A stretch of DNA of 64,000 nucleotides from Tenericutes bacterium RIFOXYA12_FULL_35_10 (GCA_001830045.1 MIDA01000105.1:1-64000), one strand, 5' to 3'; counted from the first letter of the stretch, positions 38,084 through 46,824 are shown. Notes: a model not told the origin generated them from the sequence alone. Translations and numbers: made by a program.

Positions 38084-38112
38084 AAAACCACAGCGATGTG
38101 GTTTTCTTTTTT
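38084..38112 (+). terminator. Intrinsic terminator after zinc-ribbon membrane protein gene
   Basis: AAAACCACA (38084-38092), loop GCGA, TGTGGTTTT (38097-38105), then a T-rich stretch. Confidence 0.9.
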
Positions 38113-38145
38113 AAAGACATCTTTCTAAAGAAAAACCATCGTTTA

Positions 38146-38154
38146 TGGTATGAT
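38146..38154 (+). promoter_or_regulatory. Candidate extended -10 promoter of Sel1-repeat gene
   Basis: TGGTATGAT, 19 bases upstream of the ATG at 38173. No clear -35 box. Confidence 0.45.
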
Positions 38155-38172
38155 AATCATGGAGTTGATTTT

Positions 38173-39435
38173 ATGAATGCACAAACACATTATCAAGCAG
38201 GATTAGGTAATTATATTTTAAATACACCTAAGAAAAACATTATGGTTGCGATTGAACACTTTAGTCAAGCAGTCGCATTAGGACATGCAGATGCCCATTA
38301 TTTTTTAGGTCGTTTTTACGGATTAGGCGATGGGATCTCCATCGACTTTGGGAAAGCAAAAGAACATTATGAAAAAGGCTATGCTTTAGGGTCCTATAAA
38401 TGCGGTTATGCCATAGGTTTAATGTATCATTCAGGTATGGGTGTTGAAAAAGATGAAGATTTAGCAAAATCTTATTTCAATCAAAATTACGATATTTTAT
38501 TATCTGAAGCGGAAGCAAAAGATCCAGTGAGTATGCATATTTTAGGGACTTACTTTTATTATGGTTTTTCAGTACAACGTTATATCTTTAAAGCAATGGA
38601 ATGGTTTATTAAAGCATCTGAATTAGGCTATAGTGATTCACAATATATGCTTGGTATGATTTATGAAACGATCAGTCATGAAGATAACGAAAAAGAAAAA
38701 GCGAGTCATTATTATGAACTTGCTGCTAAGCAAGATCATCCTTATGCCCTCTACGCTCTTGGCATTAATGCATTAGAAGAAGAAAGATTTAAAGATGCAG
38801 TCTTCTATTTAGAAAGAGCAGCTAACCAACAATATGTGTTAGCAGCGTATACACTAGCCATGTATTACCACGAGAAAGAACCGAAGTATCCTTTAAAAGC
38901 TTTTGAATGGTTTATGGTAGCAGCTAAACAAAATCATACGGAATCTGAATATTATGTCGGTCTTTACTATCAAAATGCTAAAGGTGTTCCACAGAGCATT
39001 GAACAAGCGATTCATTGGTATGAAAGAGCAGCGTTAAAGAAGAATAAGAATGCACTTTATCATTTAGCGATGATTTTGATCAAACAAGAAAATAAAGATT
39101 ATGTCTCAATTGCAAAATTATTAGAATCTGCTGCAAAACTTGATCACCCGAATGCACAATATAATTTAGCAGTCATGCATCAAAAAGGTGATGGTGTTGA
39201 AAAGGATATGCAGAAAGCATTATTCTGGTATGAAAAAGCGTCTGATGCAGGACTTGCGATTGCACAATATAATTTAGGTATGCTTTATTTTGAAGGTGCC
39301 ATTGTACCTAAAGATGAAGTGAAAGCTAAAGAGTTATGGCAGAAAGCAGCTAACCAAGGATTGGAGGCTGCAGTGAAGTTGATGTATTCGATTAATAACT
39401 ATGAAAAACTGCAGAAATCATCATGGCAATCTTAA
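38173..39435 (+). CDS. Sel1-like repeat (TPR-type) protein
   Basis: The product has 420 residues made almost entirely of Sel1-like repeats of about 36 residues. Typical units are A.YFLGRFYGLGDGISIDFGKAKEHYEKG and AQYNLAVMHQKGDGVEKDMQKALFWYEKA. About ten units can be counted. There is no signal peptide, so it should be cytoplasmic. Such proteins are scaffolds for protein-protein contact, often in envelope or stress signalling; the partner here is unknown. The start at 38173 has GGAG eight bases before it, while the longer frame from 38098 begins inside the preceding terminator. The next gene overlaps its end by 13 bases. Confidence 0.88.
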   Translation: MNAQTHYQAGLGNYILNTPKKNIMVAIEHFSQAVALGHADAHYFLGRFYGLGDGISIDFGKAKEHYEKGYALGSYKCGYAIGLMYHSGMGVEKDEDLAKSYFNQNYDILLSEAEAKDPVSMHILGTYFYYGFSVQRYIFKAMEWFIKASELGYSDSQYMLGMIYETISHEDNEKEKASHYYELAAKQDHPYALYALGINALEEERFKDAVFYLERAANQQYVLAAYTLAMYYHEKEPKYPLKAFEWFMVAAKQNHTESEYYVGLYYQNAKGVPQSIEQAIHWYERAALKKNKNALYHLAMILIKQENKDYVSIAKLLESAAKLDHPNAQYNLAVMHQKGDGVEKDMQKALFWYEKASDAGLAIAQYNLGMLYFEGAIVPKDEVKAKELWQKAANQGLEAAVKLMYSINNYEKLQKSSWQS

Positions 39436-39701
39436 AGTATAGTTATTTGGTTTTAGGTGTTATCCTTTATGTGTTTATCAATGTTTTATCGTATACGACA
39501 GCATCATTTGCAGGAGATATGGGTATCAAAATCCTTTATAGTGCGATTTCACTCATTTTATTAGTTTTAGACTATGTTATTATCTTAAAAGCTGAACTCA
39601 TCTTTAAACGTCCATTTTCATCGTTTACGATGTATACAAAAATCATGTTTTACATTGGCGTCTTTGTGATACCAATGATCAGTTTATACTATCAATCATG
39701 A
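39423..39701 (+). CDS. Small three-helix membrane protein
   Basis: The product has 92 residues with three hydrophobic helices (about 5-23, 33-53 and 69-88). The ATG at 39423 lies inside the end of the Sel1-repeat gene, so it is translationally coupled to it. I do not recognise a family. The coupling suggests that it could anchor or partner the Sel1 protein at the membrane. Confidence 0.65.
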   Translation: MAILKYSYLVLGVILYVFINVLSYTTASFAGDMGIKILYSAISLILLVLDYVIILKAELIFKRPFSSFTMYTKIMFYIGVFVIPMISLYYQS

Positions 39702-39725
39702 TGCAGATTGCGTCATGATTTTTTT
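39695..39725 (+). terminator. Intrinsic terminator overlapping the stop of the small membrane protein gene
   Basis: ATCATGATGC and GCGTCATGAT form a stem (one mismatch or wobble) around AGATT, followed by T residues. The TGA stop codon is inside the left arm. Confidence 0.85.
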
Positions 39726-39733
39726 ATTTTTTC

Positions 39734-39762
39734 TTCACTTTATGTCAAAATAGGCGTATGAT
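39734..39762 (+). promoter_or_regulatory. Candidate promoter of 39796 gene
   Basis: TTCACT (39734-39739), 17 bases, TATGAT (39757-39762). Confidence 0.5.
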
Positions 39763-39795
39763 GAAACTAATTATGGATGAAAGTGGGGATATTTC

Positions 39796-40479
39796 ATGAA
39801 CATCGATTCAAAACAGATCAGTCATTTATTTAGCGTAGCAAGATACATGATTTTTTCGATGATTGGCATTATTTTATTGCAGGTAGCAGTCTATTTGTTG
39901 ATGCCACCACCGGATAGTGCAGTTGGTTTTTTTGAACTTTTCCAAGAAAGTACGTTTAAAGGGTTACTTAGTTTAGATTTTCTATACCTCATCAATAATG
40001 CCTTACTCATCATCATTTATTTAGCTTTTTCAGTGTTTATGATGAAAAGAAAACCTTTGTTAGCAATCATCGCTTTTATCATAAGTGCGATTGGCATTGC
40101 ATGCTATTATGCGTCTAATCCGATTTTTGAGTTTTATTTTATAAGTAAGACATATGCCACTGCAACTCCTTTGGAACAGCAAATGTGGATTACTGTTGGT
40201 GAAGGGTTATTAGTTCAATACATTGGAACCGCGTTTATCAGTTATTATATGTTCAATGCGATTGGATTATTTCTTTATGCGATTATCTTACTCTTTATGA
40301 AAGAAGTCCCAAGAAGGGTCGCCGTGTTTGGTTTTATGTCAGCTATCTTTATGTCAGTTCCATCATCGTTTGGTACATTAGGCTTAATCTTTGCATTGTT
40401 ATCCCTTATTCCTTGGATCATCTTTTGTTTGATGATGGAAAAAGAACTCCGTATCGAGCAAACCATCATGATGCAGTAA
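39796..40479 (+). CDS. Integral membrane protein, DUF4386-like
   Basis: The product has 227 residues with about six hydrophobic helices. The overall pattern, with an early ARYMIFSMIGIILLQVAVYL helix and a late FGFMSAIFMSVPSSFGTLGLIF region, resembles DUF4386 proteins, but this is only a likeness. GTGGGGAT precedes the ATG. It is a single-gene unit. No function can be given. Confidence 0.65.
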   Translation: MNIDSKQISHLFSVARYMIFSMIGIILLQVAVYLLMPPPDSAVGFFELFQESTFKGLLSLDFLYLINNALLIIIYLAFSVFMMKRKPLLAIIAFIISAIGIACYYASNPIFEFYFISKTYATATPLEQQMWITVGEGLLVQYIGTAFISYYMFNAIGLFLYAIILLFMKEVPRRVAVFGFMSAIFMSVPSSFGTLGLIFALLSLIPWIIFCLMMEKELRIEQTIMMQ

Positions 40480-40497
40480 TCATTGACTATATAAAAT

Positions 40498-40535
40498 AAA
40501 AACAGAACGAGATATCATTTTCGTTCTGTTTTTTT
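40498..40535. terminator. Bidirectional terminator between 39796 gene and pepT
   Basis: AAAACAGAACGA and TCGTTCTGTTTT form a long stem with A-rich and T-rich flanks, able to stop converging transcripts. Confidence 0.9.
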
Positions 40536-40552
40536 AATGTGAATAGGATGAT

Positions 40553-41767
40553 TTATAGTTCTGCAGCTAATTTAACAATCTCAATAAAAATATTGACTGC
40601 TTTTTCCATTTGATTGATCGATGCAAACTCCATACGACCATGGAACTGGTAACCACCTGTTCCAATATTTGGACATAATAAACCTTCATAGGTTAATCTT
40701 GCACCATCTGTGCCACCTCTGATGGCTTTATAGAAAGGTGTAACGCCGACGTTTTCAACAGCCTTCTTAGCTAAGTCAACAATATACATATGATCTTTAA
40801 TGACTTCATACATATTGAAGTAAGAATCTTTAATGTTTAATTCAACGGCTTGATAACCATATTTTGAGTTCAGATAGGTTTGAATGGTTTCAAACTCTTG
40901 TTTTTGTTCAGTAAATTTAGCCATATCATGGTTGCGTATAATGTAATGTGCATGCGCATGCTCTACTTCACCTTTTAAACCTGTTAAATGATTAAATCCT
41001 TCATAACCTTCTGTGTATGCGGGATTTTTAAAGGTTGGAAGCATGTTGTGAAACTCCATGGCTAAATGAAGTGCATTGATCATTTTGTTTTTAGCCGAAC
41101 CTGGATGAATCGATTTTCCAACAAAATGAACATCCGCAGATGCCGCATTAAAGTTTTCAAATTCGATACCACCAACTTCATCGCCATCAGCAGTATACGC
41201 AAAATCAGCTTTAAACCAATCATAATTGAAATGATCAGCACCTTCGCCAATTTCTTCATCAGGTGTAAAGCAAATGTAGATGTCACCATGTTTGACATCT
41301 TTATTCTTTTGGAAGTATTCAGCAACCTCCATGATTTCTGCAACACCACATTTATCATCAGCCCCAAGTAATGTATTACCATCGGTCACGATAATATCAT
41401 CACCAATGACTCTTGCTAAACTAGGGTATTGTGCAGGTGCCATACTTAATTGATCATTTAAATGAATGGTTGAACCATCATATTTCTTGATGATTCTTGG
41501 ATTGACGTTTAAGCCGGGAGCATCAGGTGATGTATCTACGTGTGCGATTAATCCAATCGCTTTAGCACCTTTCTGATTTCCATCAATTTTGGCGTATGTA
41601 TAACCGAAGTCATCCATAAATGCATCAAGCCCCATCGCTTTTAATTCTTCAACTAACATGCGCGATAAATTCTTTTGTTTTTCTGTGGAAGGATGGGTGT
41701 GTGTCTCATGTGAGGACTGTGTATCCACCTTCACGTAACGTAAGAAACGTTCAACAAGTCGATTCAT
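40553..41767 (-). CDS. pepT: Peptidase T (tripeptide aminopeptidase)
   Basis: The product has 404 residues and is a cytosolic di-zinc M20B peptidase that removes the N-terminal residue of tripeptides. HVDTSPDAPG carries the first His and Asp ligands, GADDKCGVAE the bridging Asp, TPDEEIGEGADHF the catalytic Glu pair, and GGTDGARL the late conserved block. Length matches PepT of other bacteria. It is monocistronic on the minus strand and acts together with the other peptidases of this window in peptide breakdown. Confidence 0.96.
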   Translation of the reverse strand: MNRLVERFLRYVKVDTQSSHETHTHPSTEKQKNLSRMLVEELKAMGLDAFMDDFGYTYAKIDGNQKGAKAIGLIAHVDTSPDAPGLNVNPRIIKKYDGSTIHLNDQLSMAPAQYPSLARVIGDDIIVTDGNTLLGADDKCGVAEIMEVAEYFQKNKDVKHGDIYICFTPDEEIGEGADHFNYDWFKADFAYTADGDEVGGIEFENFNAASADVHFVGKSIHPGSAKNKMINALHLAMEFHNMLPTFKNPAYTEGYEGFNHLTGLKGEVEHAHAHYIIRNHDMAKFTEQKQEFETIQTYLNSKYGYQAVELNIKDSYFNMYEVIKDHMYIVDLAKKAVENVGVTPFYKAIRGGTDGARLTYEGLLCPNIGTGGYQFHGRMEFASINQMEKAVNIFIEIVKLAAEL

Positions 41768-41797
41768 AGGTCTACCTTCTTTCTAGTATCTGTTTAT

Positions 41798-41826
41798 ATT
41801 ATACGATAAAAATTGATAAAATTGAA
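41798..41826 (-). promoter_or_regulatory. Candidate promoter of pepT
   Basis: On the minus strand TTCAAT (41826-41821), 17 bases, TATAAT (41803-41798), about 30 bases upstream of the ATG. Confidence 0.55.
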
Positions 41827-41885
41827 GTCTAGATTGATAAAATGAATATCAAAATTAATTTTTTTAATATTTTTTTAGTTTTTGC

Positions 41886-41913
41886 TTGACAAATGATAAA
41901 AATGCAATATAAT
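41886..41913 (+). promoter_or_regulatory. Strong promoter of the SHOCT-like/DUF2089 operon
   Basis: TTGACA (41886-41891), 16 bases, TATAAT (41908-41913), 40 bases upstream of the first ATG. Confidence 0.85.
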
Positions 41914-41953
41914 TAAGGTAACAATTGAAAATATTAAAGAAGGTGAGTGAAAA

Positions 41954-42307
41954 ATGACAAAAGATGAAGTTTTAACTCAACTGAATCAAAAAGAATTGAA
42001 ACCAAAGAAAGCTTATCAGATGCTTTATCCTAAAGTTAAAATTAGAAAACCAAGACGTGCATCTTTTGTAAAACTCTCGATCAGTGTTCCAGAATCAAGA
42101 GGTGTAACCATCTTCTTGAAGATTCTCTTTTTACTCCCAATCCCCATGTTTATCATCAAGTGGATTGCTAAGCGAAAAGCAGATCAAGTTGTGAGTGAGC
42201 AAATGAACTTAACGACTGGGGAACTGATTGATCTGATTTCAATTCGTGGTGTCAAGGTTGACATCAAGACAGCAACAAAAGAACGTATTTTAATTAAAAC
42301 AATCTAA
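41954..42307 (+). CDS. Small membrane protein with SHOCT-like N-terminus
   Basis: The product has 117 residues. The N-terminal MTKDEVLTQLNQKELKPKKAYQMLYP resembles the short SHOCT-like helical motif (E.L..l..g.l...eA..lL) that recurs in the two genes behind it. One hydrophobic helix lies at about 55-73, preceded and followed by basic residues. The last part is a short beta-rich tail. It is the first gene of a three-gene operon with a strong promoter. A role in envelope stress sensing, as for LiaX/YvlB-type SHOCT-like proteins, is inference only. Confidence 0.7.
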   Translation: MTKDEVLTQLNQKELKPKKAYQMLYPKVKIRKPRRASFVKLSISVPESRGVTIFLKILFLLPIPMFIIKWIAKRKADQVVSEQMNLTTGELIDLISIRGVKVDIKTATKERILIKTI

Positions 42308-42320
42308 GGAGGAATTACCC

Positions 42321-42743
42321 ATGGAAAAAAATCCCACCGTAAACCCAGTACTAACGACTTGCCCTGTATGTAAACACGAATTACGTGTTCAAAAATTACA
42401 TTGTGATCACTGTCACACAACGATTGATGGATCATTTACACTTTCTAAATTCAACTATTTAGAAACAGAAAAACTCTATTTCATTGAAATATTCATCAAA
42501 AATAGAGGAAACATCAAACAAATCGAAAAAGAACTAAACATCAGTTACCCTACTGTTAAGAAAATGCTTGATGAAGTAATTATTGGTTTAGGTTATTCAA
42601 TCACTGATGATGATGACATGTTCCAAAAGCAACCAGAAAAAGAAGAACCCGTTCAAAAGAATTTAAAAACGAATATTTTAGAAAGAATCGAAAAAGGTGA
42701 ATTAAGTGTTCAAGATGCACTTGATTTACTCAAAAAGAAATAA
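42321..42743 (+). CDS. DUF2089 family protein (zinc ribbon plus helix-turn-helix)
   Basis: The product has 140 residues. CPVCKHELRVQKLHCDHC near the N-terminus is a four-cysteine zinc ribbon. The following IFIKNRGNIKQIEKELNISYPTVKKML is a helix-turn-helix typical of DUF2089 proteins, so DNA binding is likely. The C-terminus NILERIEKGELSVQDALDLLKKK is a SHOCT-like helical motif. AAGGAGG lies eight bases before the ATG. It is probably the regulator of this operon, but that is inferred from its domains and its position. Confidence 0.85.
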   Translation: MEKNPTVNPVLTTCPVCKHELRVQKLHCDHCHTTIDGSFTLSKFNYLETEKLYFIEIFIKNRGNIKQIEKELNISYPTVKKMLDEVIIGLGYSITDDDDMFQKQPEKEEPVQKNLKTNILERIEKGELSVQDALDLLKKK

Positions 42744-42756
42744 GAGGTGAATGACA

Positions 42757-43149
42757 ATGTCAAAAGATCAACTTAAAGAAGAAAGAATGAAGATTTTAGA
42801 TTTATTAGCCAAAGGGATTATTAAAGCTGATGAGGCAGAAAAATTATTAAATGCATTGGAAGGTATTCCTCAAGCTCCTGAAGTTCCAGGGATTCCTGTA
42901 TTTAAAGATAAGAAAGCTCCCTTTAGAATGCTTAAAATCTTTGTTGATTCTAAGGATGGAGATGTCATTAAAATTCAAATTCCTGTTGAATTTGCGAAAC
43001 TCTTAAAGACAGGCAAATTCAATGTTAATCTCCAAGATGCAGATATCGATATCGATTCACTCATTCAAATGATCAATGCAGGCGTTGCAGGTGAACTCGT
43101 GAATGTCGAGTCAGCAGATGGCGATGTTGTCAGAATCGTAGTAGAATAG
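42757..43149 (+). CDS. SHOCT-like domain protein
   Basis: The product has 130 residues. The N-terminal ERMKILDLLAKGIIKADEAEKLLNAL is the SHOCT-like motif found at the start of YvlB/LiaX-type proteins. The rest (about 45-130) is a small beta-rich domain with alternating hydrophobic and acidic residues and no membrane helix. The start at 42757 has AGAGGTG seven bases before it; the ATG six bases earlier is too close. It ends the operon and lies about 100 bases before an ABC exporter pair, which may be functionally linked. Confidence 0.78.
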   Translation: MSKDQLKEERMKILDLLAKGIIKADEAEKLLNALEGIPQAPEVPGIPVFKDKKAPFRMLKIFVDSKDGDVIKIQIPVEFAKLLKTGKFNVNLQDADIDIDSLIQMINAGVAGELVNVESADGDVVRIVVE

Positions 43150-43176
43150 TGTTGGAAGACATACTTCATGTTCGTT

Positions 43177-43210
43177 AACCAGGACGCACGAGTCTTTGCG
43201 TCCTTTGGTT
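43177..43210 (+). promoter_or_regulatory. Stable hairpin without T run upstream of ABC exporter genes
   Basis: AACC plus AGGACGCA (43177-43188) pair with TGCGTCCT (43197-43204) and GGTT (43207-43210), giving a 12-bp stem with a two-base bulge. No T run follows, so it is not a normal terminator. It may be a processing site or a structured leader. Confidence 0.55.
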
Positions 43211-43251
43211 ATGTTTAGGCAAAACGGAATATGCCGGTAAGGAATTAAATT

Positions 43252-45024
43252 ATGCTACTTAGTAAACACTTTAGAAAGTATTACCTCAAATACGCACTCT
43301 ACTTTATCGTAGGGATTGCTGTATTGATTGCTGTAGACTGGCTACAGCTCGATATTCCAAAACTTGTTGGGGGGATTATCGATACCTTAAAACAGACTGA
43401 TCCAGATGTAGAGATGATTGAAAATTCGATTATTCAAATCGGAATTTTAGCAGCTTCAATAACTTTGGGTCGTTTTTTGTGGCGCTACACCATTTTTGGA
43501 GCGTCAAGACGTATAGAATACGAACTAAGAAATGTGATGTTCGGACATGCTACCAAACTTTCTCAAAGCTTCTATAGCCAAGAAAAAGTGGGTGGGTTAA
43601 TGACCTATTTCATTAACGACTTAGAAGCGATTCGTATGTCATTTGGTCCTGGTATTTTAATGCTGATTGATGGACTTATGTTAGGTGGTTTTGCACTTTA
43701 TCGAATGGCAGCATTAAACTTAAAGTTAACGATTTATGCCGCGATTCCGATGACTTTATTAACGGTTGCACTTGTTTTCATCAGAAAAACAATTACGAAG
43801 CGCTTTAAAGAACGTCAAGAATCCGTTGAAAAATTATCTGATTTTACCCAAGAGAATTTTTCAGGAATTACCGTTATTAAAGCATTTGTTCGTGAAATGA
43901 AAGAAGCAATGCTCTTTAGAACGAAGAATTTAGATTTATACGATAAGAACATTACGTTCATGAAATACATTATCGTGATTAACATCGCATTAGGGATCGC
44001 CTTAAACATGGTGATCTTAGTCATTATTATTTTAGGTTCTCTCTTAGTCATTAATCATGAAGATGCTGGTTTAACTGCAGGTCAGTTAACGGAATATTTA
44101 GGTTATTTCTTTACATTGATCTGGCCAACGATGGCTTTATCACAATTTATTAATATTCAAAGCCAAGCGAAAGCTTCTGCTGAACGTATAACGAAATTCT
44201 TAGATCATCCACTTGATGTTTCTGATGAACCTGATGCAGTTGAAATACCAAATTTAAGAGGTGCTTTAAAAGTAGAGCATTTAACATTTAAATACCCTGA
44301 CGGAGATGCACCGGTGTTACACGATGTCTCATTTGATATTAAAGCAGGTGAAATGGTTGGTATTTTAGGTCGCACAGGAAGTGGCAAATCAAGCTTGGTT
44401 GACCTATTCCTTCGTATTTATAACTTAGAACCGGGCATGATTTATTTAGATAGTCACGATATCATGAAGTTATCCATTAAATCAGTCAGACAAACGATAG
44501 GCTACGTTCCACAAGATAATTTCTTATTCTCGGATACGATTGTCAATAACATCGGATTTGCCATGGAAAATCCAAAAGAAGAAGATGTTGTTGAACCCGC
44601 GAAGTTATCGGATGTCTATGAGAATATTATGGAATTTAAAGAACAATTTAACACCATTTTAGGTGAACGTGGGGTCACTGTTTCGGGTGGTCAAAAACAA
44701 CGTATTTCTATTGCAAGAGCTTTGGCTAAAGATCCTGAAATCTTAATATTAGATGATTCTGTTTCAGCAGTTGATACAAAAACTGAAGAAGCGATTATTA
44801 AAAACTTACACCGTATTCGTAAAGGTAGAACAACTATTTTTATTGCGCACCGTATTTCAACGGTGAAGCGTATGGATAAAATCATTTTACTTGATCAAGG
44901 AAAAGTTGTTGGCATAGGTTCTCACAAGGAACTCATGAAGACATCACCACTTTATCAAGATATGGTGAAACGTCAAACGTTAGAAAATCTCGTTCAAGGA
45001 GGTGCAACTAGTGAAGGACTTTAA
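43252..45024 (+). CDS. ABC exporter half-transporter, degenerate-site subunit (second pair)
   Basis: The product has 590 residues with a six-helix exporter domain (about 1-310) and an ATPase domain. Walker A is GRTGSGKSS (from 373), the signature VSGGQKQRI, and Walker B ILILDDSVSAVD, with Asp (D502) in place of the catalytic Glu. This matches the YheI/BmrC type of heterodimeric multidrug exporter. AAGGA lies before the ATG. The partner gene overlaps its end by 14 bases. No local regulator gene of the MarR type is present, unlike the first pair. Confidence 0.93.
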   Translation: MLLSKHFRKYYLKYALYFIVGIAVLIAVDWLQLDIPKLVGGIIDTLKQTDPDVEMIENSIIQIGILAASITLGRFLWRYTIFGASRRIEYELRNVMFGHATKLSQSFYSQEKVGGLMTYFINDLEAIRMSFGPGILMLIDGLMLGGFALYRMAALNLKLTIYAAIPMTLLTVALVFIRKTITKRFKERQESVEKLSDFTQENFSGITVIKAFVREMKEAMLFRTKNLDLYDKNITFMKYIIVINIALGIALNMVILVIIILGSLLVINHEDAGLTAGQLTEYLGYFFTLIWPTMALSQFINIQSQAKASAERITKFLDHPLDVSDEPDAVEIPNLRGALKVEHLTFKYPDGDAPVLHDVSFDIKAGEMVGILGRTGSGKSSLVDLFLRIYNLEPGMIYLDSHDIMKLSIKSVRQTIGYVPQDNFLFSDTIVNNIGFAMENPKEEDVVEPAKLSDVYENIMEFKEQFNTILGERGVTVSGGQKQRISIARALAKDPEILILDDSVSAVDTKTEEAIIKNLHRIRKGRTTIFIAHRISTVKRMDKIILLDQGKVVGIGSHKELMKTSPLYQDMVKRQTLENLVQGGATSEGL

Positions 45025-46804
45025 AGATAACACTCGTGAACGTAGTGATAAAGAAGTGATTCGTCGTTTGTTAACGTACGGAAAGCCTTATAAACGTGAA
45101 TTTTTCTGGATTGTCGTCATGATGATTGTATCCTTAGGGATTCAGCTACTTCCACCACTTCTGATCGGTTTAACCGTTGATACGGTGGGTAATGATGCAC
45201 TCTCAAGACCTGAGAAAATTGAATTCATTATTTTCTTATCTATCTTTTTCATCATCGTTTTAGTTATTGGTAACGTTGTAGGATACTTACAAGGGATCAT
45301 GCTTCAAAAAGTAGGTCAAAAGACAGTTGTCTCACTTCGTGATGAAGTATTCAATCACATTGAACATCTCTCGATTGGACAGATCAACCAAGTTCCTGTT
45401 GGTAAATTAGTCACCAGAGTGATTAATGATACCAATACGATCAGTGAAATGTATACCAATGTTGCAGTTAACTTGATTCGAAATGTGCTTTATTTATTTG
45501 CTATATTGATTGTCATCTTTATCATTAACTGGAAGATTTCACTCTTTGTAGTGACGGTTGTACCACTTGTTTTCTTAGCAACCATGATTTTTAGAAAGTA
45601 TTCAAGAACATCTTATCGTAAGGTGAGACAAAACGTTTCTGAAGTGAATGCATTTCTATCTGAAAATTTATCAGGTATGAAGGTGACACAAATCTTTAAC
45701 CAAGAAGATAAAAAACGTTCTGAGTTTAAAAATCATAGCGTGAAATTAAGAAACAGCTACTTACAAGAAATTTTAGTCTTCGGTATATATCGTCCAGTCG
45801 TCTACCTCTTTTCAATGGTTGGACTGCTCTTGGTTTTATATATCGGTTATCAAGAAGTTTTAGCAGGCGTCATTACTGCAGGTATTCTCTATGCTTACTA
45901 TGCATACGTCGGTGATTTCTTTGAACCGATTCAGCAACTTGCTGAACAGTTTAATACACTTCAAAATGCATTTGCATCTGCTGAAAAAGTATTTGACGTC
46001 CTAGATACGAAACCAGAGATCACAGATGATCCAGAAGCTATGGATATGACATCGTTTTCAGGTCGAATCGAATTTAAGGATGTTTGGTTTTCTTACTTAC
46101 CCGATGAATGGGTTTTAAAAGGTGTATCATTTAGTGTCAATCCAGGTGATACCGTGGCCTTTGTAGGTGCAACCGGTTCAGGTAAAACAACGATCTTAGG
46201 ATTGATTGTCAGAAATTATGAAATCCAAAAAGGTCAAATTTTAATTGATGGTATCGATATTAAAAAGATTACAAGATCCTCCTTAAGACGTTTTATTGGT
46301 CAAATGCTACAAGATGTCTTCTTATTCTCTGGAACAATTTTAGAAAACATTACACTTCGTGATGAGTCGATTACGCAAGAAGAAGTGAAGAGTGCTTCTG
46401 AATATGTTGGAGCGAACACATTTATTGAAACATTACCAGATAGTTACAATCACGTCGTCTTAGAAAGAGGAAATAACTTCTCAGCAGGACAACGTCAGCT
46501 CATCAGTTTTGCAAGAGCGCTTGTTTATAAACCAAGTCTTATGATCTTAGATGAAGCAACCGCGAATATCGATAGTGAAACTGAAGGTTTGATTCAAGAG
46601 TCTTTAGAAAAGATGATGAATATCTCTACGATGCTCATCGTTGCCCATCGATTATCCACCATTCAGCATGCCGATAAAATCATCGTCATGCAAAAAGGTG
46701 AAATCAAAGAAAGTGGAAATCATCAGGAATTACTTAAACTTGGTGGTTTATACTATAACCTCTATCAATTACAGTATGAAGAGAAGGAAGCGAATCCAGC
46801 ATAG
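45011..46804 (+). CDS. ABC exporter half-transporter, catalytic partner subunit (second pair)
   Basis: The product has 597 residues with exporter and ATPase domains. Walker A is GATGSGKTT (from 386), the signature FSAGQRQLIS and Walker B LMILDEATANID with the normal catalytic Glu, as in YheH/BmrD. The start is a GTG at 45011, eight bases after AAGGAGG; a GTG at 45002 lies inside the ribosome site. The gene overlaps the previous one, so equal amounts of both subunits are expected. The heterodimer should export hydrophobic compounds or lipids. Confidence 0.93.
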   Translation: MKDFKDNTRERSDKEVIRRLLTYGKPYKREFFWIVVMMIVSLGIQLLPPLLIGLTVDTVGNDALSRPEKIEFIIFLSIFFIIVLVIGNVVGYLQGIMLQKVGQKTVVSLRDEVFNHIEHLSIGQINQVPVGKLVTRVINDTNTISEMYTNVAVNLIRNVLYLFAILIVIFIINWKISLFVVTVVPLVFLATMIFRKYSRTSYRKVRQNVSEVNAFLSENLSGMKVTQIFNQEDKKRSEFKNHSVKLRNSYLQEILVFGIYRPVVYLFSMVGLLLVLYIGYQEVLAGVITAGILYAYYAYVGDFFEPIQQLAEQFNTLQNAFASAEKVFDVLDTKPEITDDPEAMDMTSFSGRIEFKDVWFSYLPDEWVLKGVSFSVNPGDTVAFVGATGSGKTTILGLIVRNYEIQKGQILIDGIDIKKITRSSLRRFIGQMLQDVFLFSGTILENITLRDESITQEEVKSASEYVGANTFIETLPDSYNHVVLERGNNFSAGQRQLISFARALVYKPSLMILDEATANIDSETEGLIQESLEKMMNISTMLIVAHRLSTIQHADKIIVMQKGEIKESGNHQELLKLGGLYYNLYQLQYEEKEANPA

Positions 46805-46820
46805 CTGGTCGCTTCTTTTT
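46787..46820 (+). terminator. Intrinsic terminator overlapping the stop of the second ABC pair
   Basis: GAAGCGA-AT-CCAGC pairs with GCTGGTCGCTTC around ATA, followed by T residues. The TAG stop codon lies in the loop. Confidence 0.88.
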
Positions 46821-46824
46821 CTTC

